A program made the position numbers and the translations under genes. A stretch of 64,000 nucleotides of DNA from CBDCCV01 sp965215025 (GTDB taxonomy: Bacteria; Bacteroidota; Rhodothermia; Rhodothermales; Salinibacteraceae): positions 1,240,001-1,304,000 of the forward strand of contig CBDCCV010000002.1 in NCBI GenBank assembly GCA_965215025.1, written 5' to 3'. Positions within the stretch are counted from its first letter, which is position 1. Every line of letters starts with the position of its first letter. Shown in pieces: positions 34,738 through 43,116 of this stretch. Under the pieces are notes generated by a model. The model ran no database searches. It was not told the origin of the DNA and saw only the letters and a list, made by a program, of their open reading frames with translations.

Positions 34738-35625
34738 CTACTCCACGCGCACGCTCAGGCTGTCGAGCGCGATGCCGGCGGCGATGCCGAGGGCGCCTTC
34801 GACATTGGAGACGGGTTCGCGGCGATCCGGGTCGCCCGCCGTGGCGGCGAAGCGGGCGTAGTCCTCGCCGCCGCGCACGAGCGCCACGCCCAGGCGGTGC
34901 GCCGGGAGCGGATCGGCGCGGCGCTCGACGGGGACGGCGTAGACGCCGCGCCAGCGCCGCCGCCTGTCCGCTAGGCGGGGCCGCGCGCGCTCGCGGAAGA
35001 TCTCCTCCGGGCGCAGGAAGAAGTCGAGCACCTCGGAGGAGAACGGCGCCACGGGCCGGAGCCGCGCGCGAATCCAGTAGAGGCTGTCCGCGCCCGTCTC
35101 GGCGAAGTCCGTTTCCCACCACACCGAGACCTCGATGGGGTAGACGAACCCCTCCTCCGCCCCAATGCCGAGCGAATCGAGCCGGAGCGAGTCGAGCAGC
35201 ACAGCTTCGACGGGTCTTTCCGGCACGTCCACCTGAACGCGCGCAATGGCGATCTCAGGCGGCACGCGGCTCCGGGCCGTGGCGCGCTGCCCCTGCCACG
35301 CGGCCTCGAGCGTGAGCACCGCCCGCTCCGGCACGATGAGCGTGTCGTCCACAGCGGGCACGTAGCGCCCGGCTGAATCGGCACGGTAGGGGATGCGCTC
35401 TTCGCCAAGCGTGAGCGTGACGGTGGCGCCCTCGGCCGGGTTGCCCGCACCGGGCGCATCGAGCGGCGTCGTCCGCCGCAGCGTGACGGCGCCGAGTGGC
35501 CGGCCCGCCTCGACGAAGGCTTCGACGACGAGCTGCTCGCCCTCCGGCTCCACCGCGTCGCAGCCAACCACGACGAGCAGCGCGGCAGCGAGCAGACGGG
35601 GAAGGCAGCGTTCCAAGTTCAGCAT
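34738..35625 (-). CDS. DUF4249 outer-membrane-associated lipoprotein
   Basis: A 295-residue lipoprotein: signal peptide LPRLLAAALLVVVGC with lipobox VVGC (Cys 22). The mature part fits DUF4249: EQLVVEAFVEAGRPLGAVTLRRTTPL, an Ig-like first domain, then a longer region with YWIRARLRP. Such proteins are regularly encoded next to carboxypeptidase-regulatory-domain TonB receptors in Bacteroidota and are thought to be surface or periplasmic partners of the receptor. It follows the receptor gene by 84 bases on the same strand. Confidence 0.88.
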   Translation of the reverse strand: MLNLERCLPRLLAAALLVVVGCDAVEPEGEQLVVEAFVEAGRPLGAVTLRRTTPLDAPGAGNPAEGATVTLTLGEERIPYRADSAGRYVPAVDDTLIVPERAVLTLEAAWQGQRATARSRVPPEIAIARVQVDVPERPVEAVLLDSLRLDSLGIGAEEGFVYPIEVSVWWETDFAETGADSLYWIRARLRPVAPFSSEVLDFFLRPEEIFRERARPRLADRRRRWRGVYAVPVERRADPLPAHRLGVALVRGGEDYARFAATAGDPDRREPVSNVEGALGIAAGIALDSLSVRVE

Positions 35626-35709
35626 GGCGTTTCAGAAAAGGAGATGTCGGGGAAGAGGTAAAAAGGGAAGCGGATGAACCGTCTCTCCCCTTCTCCCACT
35701 CGCCCGTTC

Positions 35710-38379
35710 TCAGAGCCGCATCTCCAGCTCGAAGAGCGGCAGGAGCGGCAGGCCCAGGCGGCTATTGACGGCCACGCCCTCGGGCGCGGGCACGTACTGC
35801 CGGCTGATGACGTTGCGCCGCCCGATGAGGTTGTACACGTGCACGCGCGCCGTCCACCGGGCGTCGAGCAGGCCGAAGCGGTAGCCGAGCGAGCCGTCCA
35901 CGCGGAAGTACGCCGGCAGCCGCCCGTTGCCGATGGCCGGGCGGCTCAGGTAAGACGCCGGCTCTTGGTCGAGCGGGTCGCCCACGGCGTAGCGCGCCAC
36001 GGGGACGGTGACGGGGTAGCCGCTGCGCAGCTCGCCCGCGACGGAGGCCAGGACGCGGCGGCCCGTGTACGTGGCCGAGGTGCGCAGCGTGCGCGGCACG
36101 TCGAAGCGGTCGGGGCGGAAGCTCGTTTCGCCAAGGGCGGGGGCCTTGACGAGGCTGCGGCCGCCGGCGTAGGAGAGGAGGAAAAGCCAGGGGCCGCTCT
36201 CGGCCTGGGCCTCGGCCTCGAAGCCGTAGGCGCGCGTGCGCGCGGGGGTGTACTGCCCCATCAAAGCGCCCACGTCGATGCCGGGGCCTTGCAGGCGGTC
36301 TTTGGTGCGGTAGGCGTCCTCGGGCACGAGCACGTGACGGGCGTGGCGGGCGTAACCGCTCAGCCGCAAGGTGACGCCGGGCGCCGGGCGCCCCTCGGCC
36401 TCCAGGCTCATCTGCCGGCTTGTGGCCGGCTGCACGGTTTCGTTGGCGGGGACCCACCGGCTCGAGGTGAGGTCGTAGGCCACGGCGTAGCGGTCGCGCA
36501 GGCGCTGGAGGTACTGCACGTGCCCTTCCGCCGCGCCGCGCAGCACGAGGCGCTTGGGCCAAAGGGAGTACTGCGCGCTCAGCCGTGGCCGCACGCGCAG
36601 GTAACGCCCGTTCGAGAAGAAGCTCGCCCGCAGCCCCGGCTGCACCTGGAGCCGCGCCGAGGGCTTCCACGTGTCCTGCACGTAGCCGACGACCTCGACG
36701 GAGCGCTGCCGGCTGGCCTGGCGCTCCTCTTCGGCAGTGCCGGGGGCGCGCTCGACGTCGGCGGCGAGGGTGCTGGAAAAACGGTGGCGCATCACCTGCA
36801 CGCCCATCCGCATCTGATGCGCGAGGGTGAGGTAGTAATCCGCATCAATTTTGAGGCCGAGGTCCTGCAGGCGCACGCGGTAGTTTGTGTCGAGCGAGGC
36901 GGAGGCGGCCGGGCGCACGAAGGCGCCCTCCTGCGCCTCGTAGCCCGAGGCGTACGCCGTCGTCGTCACGAAAAAGCGCTCACCCACGAGGTACTGGTGC
37001 CGCGCGCTCACGAGGCGGTTCTCCCAGCTCTGGCCGATCTCGAAAAAGAGATCCGCCGGGCGCAGCCACGACGCGAAGTCGAGCGAGAGGTCGAAGGGCA
37101 GGCGCAGGTCCAGCGCATCGCGCCCGTGGTAGTAGCTCAAGGAGAGGCGGTGGCCGGAGGCGAGGTGCGCGGAGAGCTTCGCGCTTGTGTCGTAGAAGTG
37201 GTACCCGGTGCGGAGCGTGTCGCGCCGTCCGGCGGCGTCCTCCACCGGATGCTCGCGCCCGATAATCTTGTCGAGGTACGAGCGCCGGCCGGCGATCATG
37301 AACGAGACGCGCGGCGTGATGGGGCTTTCGACGAGGAAGCGCCCGCTGAGCGCGCTCAGGGCAAAGGCGGCCTTTGGCTCGTTGCGCGTGCCGTCCTTCA
37401 TCCTGGCGTCGAGGACGGAGGCGAGGCGCCCGCCGTGCTCGGCGGGGAAGGCGCTGCGGTAGAGCTTGGCGTCTTTGAACGTCTCGGCCTGGAACGTGGA
37501 AAGGAGGCTAAAGGCGTGCCACGGGTGGTACACCGGCGCGCCGTCTAAGAGGTAGAGGTTCTGGTCCGTCTGCCCGCCGCGCACGCTCAGGCCCCCGCCG
37601 AGCGCGCCGGAGCGGCGCACGCCGGGCATCCGTTGGAGCGACTGGAAGAGGTCGCGCTCGCCGAGCGGGGCGGGCAGCGCCTCGGGGCGGCCCAGCGGCA
37701 CGGCGCGCCGGCCCGGCAGGCTCGCCTCGGCGCGCTCCTGCTCGTCCGTCCCGGCCTCGACGGTGACGACGCCCGCCGGCAGCGCCTCGGGGCGCAGGCT
37801 CAGGCGCAGCGGCTCGGGCGACGCCGCCTTGTCGTCGGCAGCGCTACGAGCGGTGAGCGTGGTGTCCACGGCGCGGTAGCCGAGGTAGGAGACGCGCGCG
37901 GCGTACACTCCGTGCGGCAGGTTCGGCAGGGCGAAGTAGCCCGCGCCGTTCGTGGCCGTGCCCAGGCCCAGGCGGCGGAGGTAGACGTGCGCGCCGGGGA
38001 GCACCTCGCCCGTCTCCGCGTCGGTGACGAAGCCGGAGAGCGTGGCGCGCGTGGCGGCCAAAGTGTCCCGAGGCGCGGCCACCAGGACGAACTGCCGGCC
38101 ACGGACGCGCTCGGCGCGCAGGCCCGTCCCCTCCAGCAGGCACGCCAGCGCTTCTTCGGGCGCCTCGCCCGCGTAGCGGCACCGCGCCGTGCGGCCCTCC
38201 ACGAGCCGCCGCGCGAACACCACGTCCACGCCCGCCTGCGCGCGCAGGCTCGCCAGCGCCTCGCGCAACGGCACCGCCTCCTCCGCCGCGTCCAGGCGGA
38301 TGGACTGCGCCGCCGCCGGACGACCCGCCGCCCCTCCGGCGCACAGCACAGCGATGATGAGGAGCATCCATCCGCGCAC
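35710..38379 (-). CDS. STN-domain TonB-dependent receptor
   Basis: An 889-residue outer-membrane receptor. Signal peptide (about 1-24), STN secretin/TonB N-terminal domain (about 27-100, LREALASLRAQAGVDVVFARRLVEG), carboxypeptidase-regulatory-like domain (about 112-200, LSGFVTDAETGEVLPGAHVYL), plug (about 225-350, LFQSLQRMPGVRRSGALGGGLSVRGG) and a beta-barrel ending in LLPLFELEMRL with the terminal aromatic/charged strand. STN domains signal ligand binding to FecR, and an ECF sigma/FecR pair lies 1.5 kb away, so cell-surface signalling is likely. The ligand is unknown. GTG start; an ATG four codons later is also possible. Confidence 0.94.
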   Translation of the reverse strand: MRGWMLLIIAVLCAGGAAGRPAAAQSIRLDAAEEAVPLREALASLRAQAGVDVVFARRLVEGRTARCRYAGEAPEEALACLLEGTGLRAERVRGRQFVLVAAPRDTLAATRATLSGFVTDAETGEVLPGAHVYLRRLGLGTATNGAGYFALPNLPHGVYAARVSYLGYRAVDTTLTARSAADDKAASPEPLRLSLRPEALPAGVVTVEAGTDEQERAEASLPGRRAVPLGRPEALPAPLGERDLFQSLQRMPGVRRSGALGGGLSVRGGQTDQNLYLLDGAPVYHPWHAFSLLSTFQAETFKDAKLYRSAFPAEHGGRLASVLDARMKDGTRNEPKAAFALSALSGRFLVESPITPRVSFMIAGRRSYLDKIIGREHPVEDAAGRRDTLRTGYHFYDTSAKLSAHLASGHRLSLSYYHGRDALDLRLPFDLSLDFASWLRPADLFFEIGQSWENRLVSARHQYLVGERFFVTTTAYASGYEAQEGAFVRPAASASLDTNYRVRLQDLGLKIDADYYLTLAHQMRMGVQVMRHRFSSTLAADVERAPGTAEEERQASRQRSVEVVGYVQDTWKPSARLQVQPGLRASFFSNGRYLRVRPRLSAQYSLWPKRLVLRGAAEGHVQYLQRLRDRYAVAYDLTSSRWVPANETVQPATSRQMSLEAEGRPAPGVTLRLSGYARHARHVLVPEDAYRTKDRLQGPGIDVGALMGQYTPARTRAYGFEAEAQAESGPWLFLLSYAGGRSLVKAPALGETSFRPDRFDVPRTLRTSATYTGRRVLASVAGELRSGYPVTVPVARYAVGDPLDQEPASYLSRPAIGNGRLPAYFRVDGSLGYRFGLLDARWTARVHVYNLIGRRNVISRQYVPAPEGVAVNSRLGLPLLPLFELEMRL

Positions 38380-38718
38380 GACGTTTCCCCCTTCCCTGGT
38401 TCCAGAAGCCGTCAGCAGGACCCTTCTTCTCAGCCTGTTGGAGCGCTCGCCTTAAGGTCGAAGCGTCGTCTGCAGGAGATCTCTGCCTTTTTCCTTGGAT
38501 TCGTTTGTGCAAGAAGATAGCCAGCCGATGCGCGGCGTTCAATTAGCTTTTGGCGCAAACGATAGCGAGGCGGAGCACGTCGCGGCGGCCTCGCACGCTT
38601 ATTGCTCGGTGAGCCGCATGGGCGGGCGCCCGGCGAATTCGTGCTGGGCGGATTCGCTCTCCTTTCCTACCTTCTTGTCCCCTCCTCCCCGATCCGCACG
38701 GCCCTGCCGACGCCTCGC
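38380..38718. promoter_or_regulatory. Divergent region between TonB receptor and lipoprotein genes
   Basis: 339 bases without a gene. It must hold the receptor promoter (minus) and that of the lipoprotein (plus). The stretch TTCAATTAGCTTTTGGCGCAAACG near 38539 is more AT-rich than its surroundings and is the best promoter candidate; no ECF-type motif could be fixed by eye. Confidence 0.4.
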
Positions 38719-39681
38719 ATGTCTCGCGCTGCTGCCTTTTCCTTTCTTGCCGCGCTGCTCGTCCTGGCGAGCGCGTGCCGCCCGCCCGTGACGGAGAAGA
38801 CGCCGGAGGTGCTGGAGAAGATCGCCCGCTCGAGCGATGAGGCGCTGGCCGAGAGCTACGAGAACTTCCTGACGCGGCGCGGGCGGCTCGGGGAGGCGAG
38901 CCGCGTCGAGTCGCTCCTCGTGGCCACGCGCTACCCCGGCGGCACGCCCCCCACCTACCGCGAGCGGATCGACGCGCGGCTGAGCGCGCTGGAGCTGGCC
39001 GTGGACGGCCTCTCGGCGGCGGACGTGGAGCGCCTGCGCGACGCCGGCATCCCGATCTTCAAGCTCGACTGGCGCACGCAGCGCATCGGTCAGGCGGCCA
39101 CCTCCGACGCCGTCGTCGTGGCCGAGGTGCTGCAGACGTTCAACTCGCTCCAGCCGCCGGACGGCTACCGCTCGAGCGTCCGCCTCATCGTCGAGGAGGT
39201 GCTCAAAGGCGCCGTGCTGGACGACACCATCGTCGTGCGCCGCCTCTCCGGCGTCGGCGAGCGCGGGCGCGTGGTGGACGTGCGCGGCGATTTCGATCCC
39301 GTGATCGGGAAAGAGTACCTGCTCTTCCTCTCCAACCCGTTCTACGACTACCACCTCCAGTACCCGGACGAGCGCGCCGACGCAGTGCGCGTCGGCGCCG
39401 CTGCTGAGGCCGAGCCGTCTGACCCCGGCGAGGAGGCCAACGTGCTGGAGCGCGCCACGGCGGTGACGACGATGGGGCGCGCCGCGCTCGACTCGCTCGA
39501 CCGCCAGTTCGACACGTACTACCTGGAGCGCTACCCCGGCCTGCGCCTCGAATGGCTCACCCGCAGCGCGCGCGAGCAGGTGTACACCGACGTCCGCCGC
39601 GTGGCGCGCGCCCTGCGCCCAGAGGAGCCGGAAGCGCCCAGCCCGCCCCCCACCGAACCCGCCGCCGATAGCAGCCGCTGA
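38719..39681 (+). CDS. Lipoprotein of unknown function
   Basis: A 320-residue protein with a lipoprotein signal (MSRAAAFSFLAALLVLASAC, lipobox ASAC, Cys 20). The mature part is predicted alpha/beta: an N-terminal helical region (KTPEVLEKIARSSDEALAESYENFL), then strands SDAVVVAEVLQTFN, SVRLIVEEVLKGAV and KEYLLFLSNPFYDYHLQY, which together resemble beta-barrel domains that measure an electron- or protease-related factor but match no family I can name. A C-terminal Pro-rich tail follows. It is the only plus-strand gene between the TonB receptor and fecR. Confidence 0.8.
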   Translation: MSRAAAFSFLAALLVLASACRPPVTEKTPEVLEKIARSSDEALAESYENFLTRRGRLGEASRVESLLVATRYPGGTPPTYRERIDARLSALELAVDGLSAADVERLRDAGIPIFKLDWRTQRIGQAATSDAVVVAEVLQTFNSLQPPDGYRSSVRLIVEEVLKGAVLDDTIVVRRLSGVGERGRVVDVRGDFDPVIGKEYLLFLSNPFYDYHLQYPDERADAVRVGAAAEAEPSDPGEEANVLERATAVTTMGRAALDSLDRQFDTYYLERYPGLRLEWLTRSAREQVYTDVRRVARALRPEEPEAPSPPPTEPAADSSR

Positions 39682-39727
39682 ACGGCGCGGGCGTTAGGGC
39701 GACCCAAGCTGCGACCTATGCCGTTAG

Positions 39728-39830
39728 GTCATCCTGAGCGCCTCGTAGGAAGTGCTCCTGGGGTGCAACGAGGTCTTCCCCGTCGAGGCATTCTCCAGCG
39801 TAGGGGATCCTTCACGGCGTTCAGGATGAC
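39728..39830. repeat. GTCAT-type inverted-repeat element, copy 2 (103 bp)
   Basis: Exact 10-bp inverted ends GTCATCCTGA (39728) and TCAGGATGAC (to 39830). Inside are GCGCCTCGTAGGAAG and GGGGATCCTTCAC, typical of the dispersed GTCATCCTGAGCG...GGATCCTTC repeats. Same build as the 109-bp element at 23854. It lies between convergent genes and could also act as a hairpin terminator. Confidence 0.8.
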
Positions 39831-39871
39831 GATGAGTAGGCGTTTTTGCTCTACCTCACAACTTTGGGGTA

Positions 39872-41095
39872 CTACTCAGCCGGGACGAGGCGGTAGGCGC
39901 CGGCCTCGGGGCGGTCTACGCGCGCGCCGAGCGTGGCGGCCAGGACGGAGAGCACCTCTTCGAGCGGCTGCTCCCTCTCGAACGTCCCCGTCACCCGTTC
40001 ACCGGCGAGGGCGGGCGCGACGGTGACGTCCGCGTCGTAGCTCCGGCCCAGGCGCGCGGCGATGACTTCGGCGGGCGTGTCGCGGAAGACGAGGAGGCCC
40101 GTCCACGCCAGCGCCTCGGTCAGGTCCACGGCCTCGGGCGTGGTGGGCAGCGCGTTTTGGGCCACGCGGCTGGCCTGGCCCGGCTGGAGGACGACGGCGT
40201 GCGCGGGCGCATCTTTGGGAGCGAGCGAGAGCGCGCCCGAGGCCAGAACCACGCGCGTGGCCTCCGCATCGGCCCGCACGCCGAAGCTCGTGCCCAGCAC
40301 AGTGGCCTGCGCCGTGGGCGTCTCCACCACGAAGCCCTCCTCTGCGGCGGCGATGTCGAAAAACGCCTCGCCCTCAAGACGCGCGCGCCGGGCGAAGACA
40401 GCGCTGGCCTCGGGATCGGAGTACGTCAGCTGCGAGCCGCCTAGGAGCCGCACCGTGGAGCCGTCCGCCAGCGTCAGGCGGCGCACCTCGCCCGGCGCGG
40501 TGGCGACGGTGACCTCGTGCTGCTCGCGCCAGAAGAGCAGGAGCGCCACCACGGCAAAGGCCACGAGCGCCGTGCCTACGGCTACGCGCCACGCCCAGCG
40601 CCGCATCGGACGGCGCCGTGGCACCGCAGCGCGGTCGGGCGCGCGCGCCTTGGCGGGCTGCTTTTCGGAGTGCGCTGCCGCTCCCCCTCTCTCCTTTTCT
40701 CCCTCTCTGCCCCCGGAAGGGGCGAAGCGCGCGGCCCAGGCGTCGTCAAAGGCGTCGCGCTCGCGGCGGATCTGCCGGACGACGTCTTCGAGGGCCGGAT
40801 GCGCGGCCAGCGCCCGCTCCATCTCAGCGCGGGCGGCGCGGAGGCGGGCGCGCTCGGCAGCGGTGAGGAGCGGATCGGCGCCGCCTTTTTCTTCACCATC
40901 GAGCGCGTAGAGGACGAGCAGGCTGCGCTGAGGCACGGCCTCGTCAAGCAGGCGCTGCGCCTCGGCGCGCAGCGCCTGCCAGCGGCGGAAGGCGTCGGCG
41001 AGGGCGGCGTCCTCGGCCAGGGCGCGGCTGAGGGCGCGCTGCTCCTCCGGCGGGAGGTCTTCGTAAAAGAGGAGCGCGTCGGGGACTCCGTTCAT
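39872..41095 (-). CDS. FecR-type anti-sigma factor / sigma regulator
   Basis: A 407-residue inner-membrane protein. A cytosolic N-terminal part (about 1-160), where sigma factor would bind, one membrane helix (about 168-190, WRVAVGTALVAFAVVALLLFW), the periplasmic FecR domain (about 195-290, PGEVRRLTLADGSTVRLLGG, ARLEGEAFFDIA, TVLGTSFGVRAD) and a DUF4974/STN-like end (about 325-405, LVFRDTPAEVIAARLGRSYD, FEREQPLEEVLSVLAATLG). It would relay a signal from the STN-type TonB receptor to the ECF sigma factor. Unusually, the sigma gene lies 307 bases upstream rather than overlapping. Confidence 0.93.
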   Translation of the reverse strand: MNGVPDALLFYEDLPPEEQRALSRALAEDAALADAFRRWQALRAEAQRLLDEAVPQRSLLVLYALDGEEKGGADPLLTAAERARLRAARAEMERALAAHPALEDVVRQIRRERDAFDDAWAARFAPSGGREGEKERGGAAAHSEKQPAKARAPDRAAVPRRRPMRRWAWRVAVGTALVAFAVVALLLFWREQHEVTVATAPGEVRRLTLADGSTVRLLGGSQLTYSDPEASAVFARRARLEGEAFFDIAAAEEGFVVETPTAQATVLGTSFGVRADAEATRVVLASGALSLAPKDAPAHAVVLQPGQASRVAQNALPTTPEAVDLTEALAWTGLLVFRDTPAEVIAARLGRSYDADVTVAPALAGERVTGTFEREQPLEEVLSVLAATLGARVDRPEAGAYRLVPAE

Positions 41096-41402
41096 GGTCC
41101 GTATAAGATCAGTTTCTTCGGTTAAGAATTTTTCGGCAGGCCGGCGCTTTTTACGAAGCCGCTTGGCGAGAGCCTGTCCGCCGGCGCGCGTTGCGCCGCC
41201 GTCCGACACCTGCGCAGGGGCTTGACGTGCCAAGCCCTCGTTCCGGTTTAGCTGCCCCCTCGGGAGCGGATTCGCCAAACCCCTTAAGGTTGAGAATCAC
41301 GAAGGTGGAACCGCGTCCGCCCCCTCAAGCCGCGCGGCGCAACGCCGAAGTAACACGCGGCGGCTTCCGATCTCAGAAACCCAACCGCGCAGCCGGGCGC
41401 CG
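41096..41402. other. Gap between sigma factor and fecR genes
   Basis: 307 bases with no recognisable gene. The fecR-proximal part is AT-richer (GTATAAGATCAGTTTCTTCGG and GGTTAAGAATTTTTCGG near 41100-41132) and probably holds a separate fecR promoter. Several short GC-rich inverted repeats follow, e.g. CGCCGGCGCG near 41181. Confidence 0.4.
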
Positions 41403-41981
41403 TCACAGCCCCGCGTACCCGCCGCCGAGGAGCGCGGCTAAAAAGGCGCCGAGCGCGTCGCGCATGGCCTCGAAGGCGCGCTTGACCTGCATCTTGATGG
41501 CCGCCTCCGTCGAGCCGATCATTTGCGCGATCTCCTTGTAGCGGTAGCCGTAGGCGCGCAGCTCGATGATGCGGCGGGCGTGCGGCGAGAGGGCCGCCAG
41601 CGCCTTTTCGGCGTCGAGGCGGTGCCCGGCGCCGGCGTTCTCGGCGGAGCCGCCGTCCGGAGGCGGAGGCGCTTCGGGGTCGTAGAGCCTCTCCTTCATG
41701 GCGTAGCGGCCCCGGTAGAAGTCGTGCAGCTCGAAGAGGGCCGCTTTGAGCGCGAAGGCCTTGAGGCTGCCGGGCTTCTCCACGTCGTCGAGGCTCGTGT
41801 GGAGGCGCACGAGCGTGTTCTGCACGAGGTCGTCCACGTCCGGCCGCCGGCCGATGCGGCCGGTGAAGTAGCTGCGCAGGACCGGCTCGAGCGCGGCCAG
41901 GAGCCGGGCGCGGGCGCGCTCGTCGCCGGCCTGCGCCTTTTGCACGGCGGCGCGGCTGAGCGGATCAAGAGGGTCGGCCAT
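41403..41981 (-). CDS. ECF-type RNA polymerase sigma factor
   Basis: A 192-residue sigma-70 family regulator. Region 2 is RSYFTGRIGRRPDVDDLVQNTLVRLH, with the DDLVQNT helix that contacts -10 DNA and core; region 4 is LSPHARRIIELRAYGYRYKEIAQMIGSTEAAIKMQVKRAFEAMRD, a helix-turn-helix recognising -35. A Pro-rich spacer of about 25 residues joins them. It is upstream of and in line with fecR, so it is the likely target of that regulator. The C-terminus is hydrophobic (ALGAFLAALLGGGYAGL), an odd ending that could touch the membrane. Confidence 0.93.
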   Translation of the reverse strand: MADPLDPLSRAAVQKAQAGDERARARLLAALEPVLRSYFTGRIGRRPDVDDLVQNTLVRLHTSLDDVEKPGSLKAFALKAALFELHDFYRGRYAMKERLYDPEAPPPPDGGSAENAGAGHRLDAEKALAALSPHARRIIELRAYGYRYKEIAQMIGSTEAAIKMQVKRAFEAMRDALGAFLAALLGGGYAGL

Positions 41982-42187
41982 GAGGGGCGAGATGCGGCGT
42001 CGGTAGGTGCAGCGTTTGGGCGGCAGAGAGCGCGCGGCGGGGGCGCCGAACCTCAAGCCGGTGCAGTTCATACAAGAGGTTGGTATTTTGCTCACGCCGC
42101 GCCGCCTCCCGCCTTGCGAAGAGCGGCAGCGGCAGCTGCAGCGTGCTCGCATCCTTTTTCTACAACCAGCCGCCCGCGCTTTTCGCC

Positions 42188-42472
42188 ATGAGCCTTTACG
42201 ACTTACACGACGCAGAGTTGGATGGCAACGAAGGTCAAGGCTTCGCCTACTCCGAGAAAACCGTCTACGGCAAAGCCTATAAAGGCGTCTTCTTCTTCGG
42301 CGAGCCGGTCGAGAGCATCGAAGCCATCGAGGAGGCCGACGAGGTCACCTTCTCGGGCGTGCTCTACGACCGCAGCCGCGAGAAGGAGAAGACCTTCACC
42401 GTGGACGTGACCAAGGTGATCTCCACCCCCTCGGGCGACCGCGCCGACTTCATCGCCACGGAGAAGCCGTAG
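42188..42472 (+). CDS. Small protein of unknown function
   Basis: A 94-residue soluble protein. The sequence (SLYDLHDAELDGNEGQGFAY, TFSGVLYDRSREKEKTFTVDV) suggests a compact beta protein; no signal peptide, no membrane segment and no known motif. It is acidic. Its own promoter is expected because both neighbours face away or converge, and a strong terminator follows 23 bases after the stop. Codon use resembles the neighbours. Function unknown. Confidence 0.75.
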   Translation: MSLYDLHDAELDGNEGQGFAYSEKTVYGKAYKGVFFFGEPVESIEAIEEADEVTFSGVLYDRSREKEKTFTVDVTKVISTPSGDRADFIATEKP

Positions 42473-42495
42473 AGCGGCCTAAACGCCTCTTCGAG

Positions 42496-42534
42496 AAAAA
42501 GCTGGAGCCGGCCCGCGCGGCGCTCCGGCTTTTT
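42496..42534. terminator. Bidirectional terminator between convergent genes
   Basis: AAAAAGCTGGAGC (42496-42508) pairs with GCTCCGGCTTTTT (42522-42534) with one T-G pair, with A and T runs on either side. It serves the small gene on the plus strand and the asparaginase gene on the minus strand. Confidence 0.88.
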
Positions 42535-42544
42535 CTGCGCGCGC

Positions 42545-43063
42545 TCAGGCCGATTCCTCCTCGGCAGCCGGGGCGGCCTCGAAGCGGTTGGCCTCGCGGT
42601 TTTTGCGCACGCGCTCCGGGTCAAAAATCTGCCCGTTCATGGCGATGTAGACGCCCGCCGGAAGCGCCTGCGCCGCCGCCATCGCAAAGCCGATGTTGAA
42701 CGCGGCGTCGCTTTCCTTAAACCGCGCCGGGCTGAGCGAACCGACGAGCACGATGGTTTTTCCCTCGACGCCTTGCAGCGCGCGCGCCGTCTCCACCATC
42801 GTGTCGGTGCCGTGCGTGAGAAGGAGGCGGCGCGCACCGCTCTTCGAGACGCGGCGGACGATGAGCGCGCGGTCCTCGTCCGTGAGGTCGAGGCTGTCTT
42901 TGCGGAAGAGCGTCTCGACGTCGTACGCGGCGGTGACGTTGGCCTCGCGCAGGATCTCCACGATCTGCGGCTCGCCCACCTCGTAGGCGCTCCTAGCGTC
43001 GTAGTACGTCTTGTCGATGGTGCCGCCAGTGGTGAAAACCTGAATGCGCGCGGGGCTGCTCAT
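42545..43063 (-). CDS. Short (N-domain only) asparaginase-family protein
   Basis: A 172-residue protein equal to the N-terminal domain of type I/II L-asparaginase. Both catalytic motifs are present: TTGGTIDKTY near residue 11 and LLLTHGTDTMVETA near 80, with the fold continuing to GVYIAMNGQIFDPERVRKN. Full asparaginases are about 330 residues with a second domain that helps build the dimer active site, so this short form must work differently or have another substrate. Such short forms are known in several bacterial groups, so it is not necessarily truncated. Convergent with the small gene and 53 bases downstream of pepP on the same strand. Confidence 0.9.
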   Translation of the reverse strand: MSSPARIQVFTTGGTIDKTYYDARSAYEVGEPQIVEILREANVTAAYDVETLFRKDSLDLTDEDRALIVRRVSKSGARRLLLTHGTDTMVETARALQGVEGKTIVLVGSLSPARFKESDAAFNIGFAMAAAQALPAGVYIAMNGQIFDPERVRKNREANRFEAAPAAEEESA

Positions 43064-43116
43064 GCGGTTTGATGTTTGAGAAAGGAGACCGCAGACGACC
43101 GACCGCCGCAGTGTGG

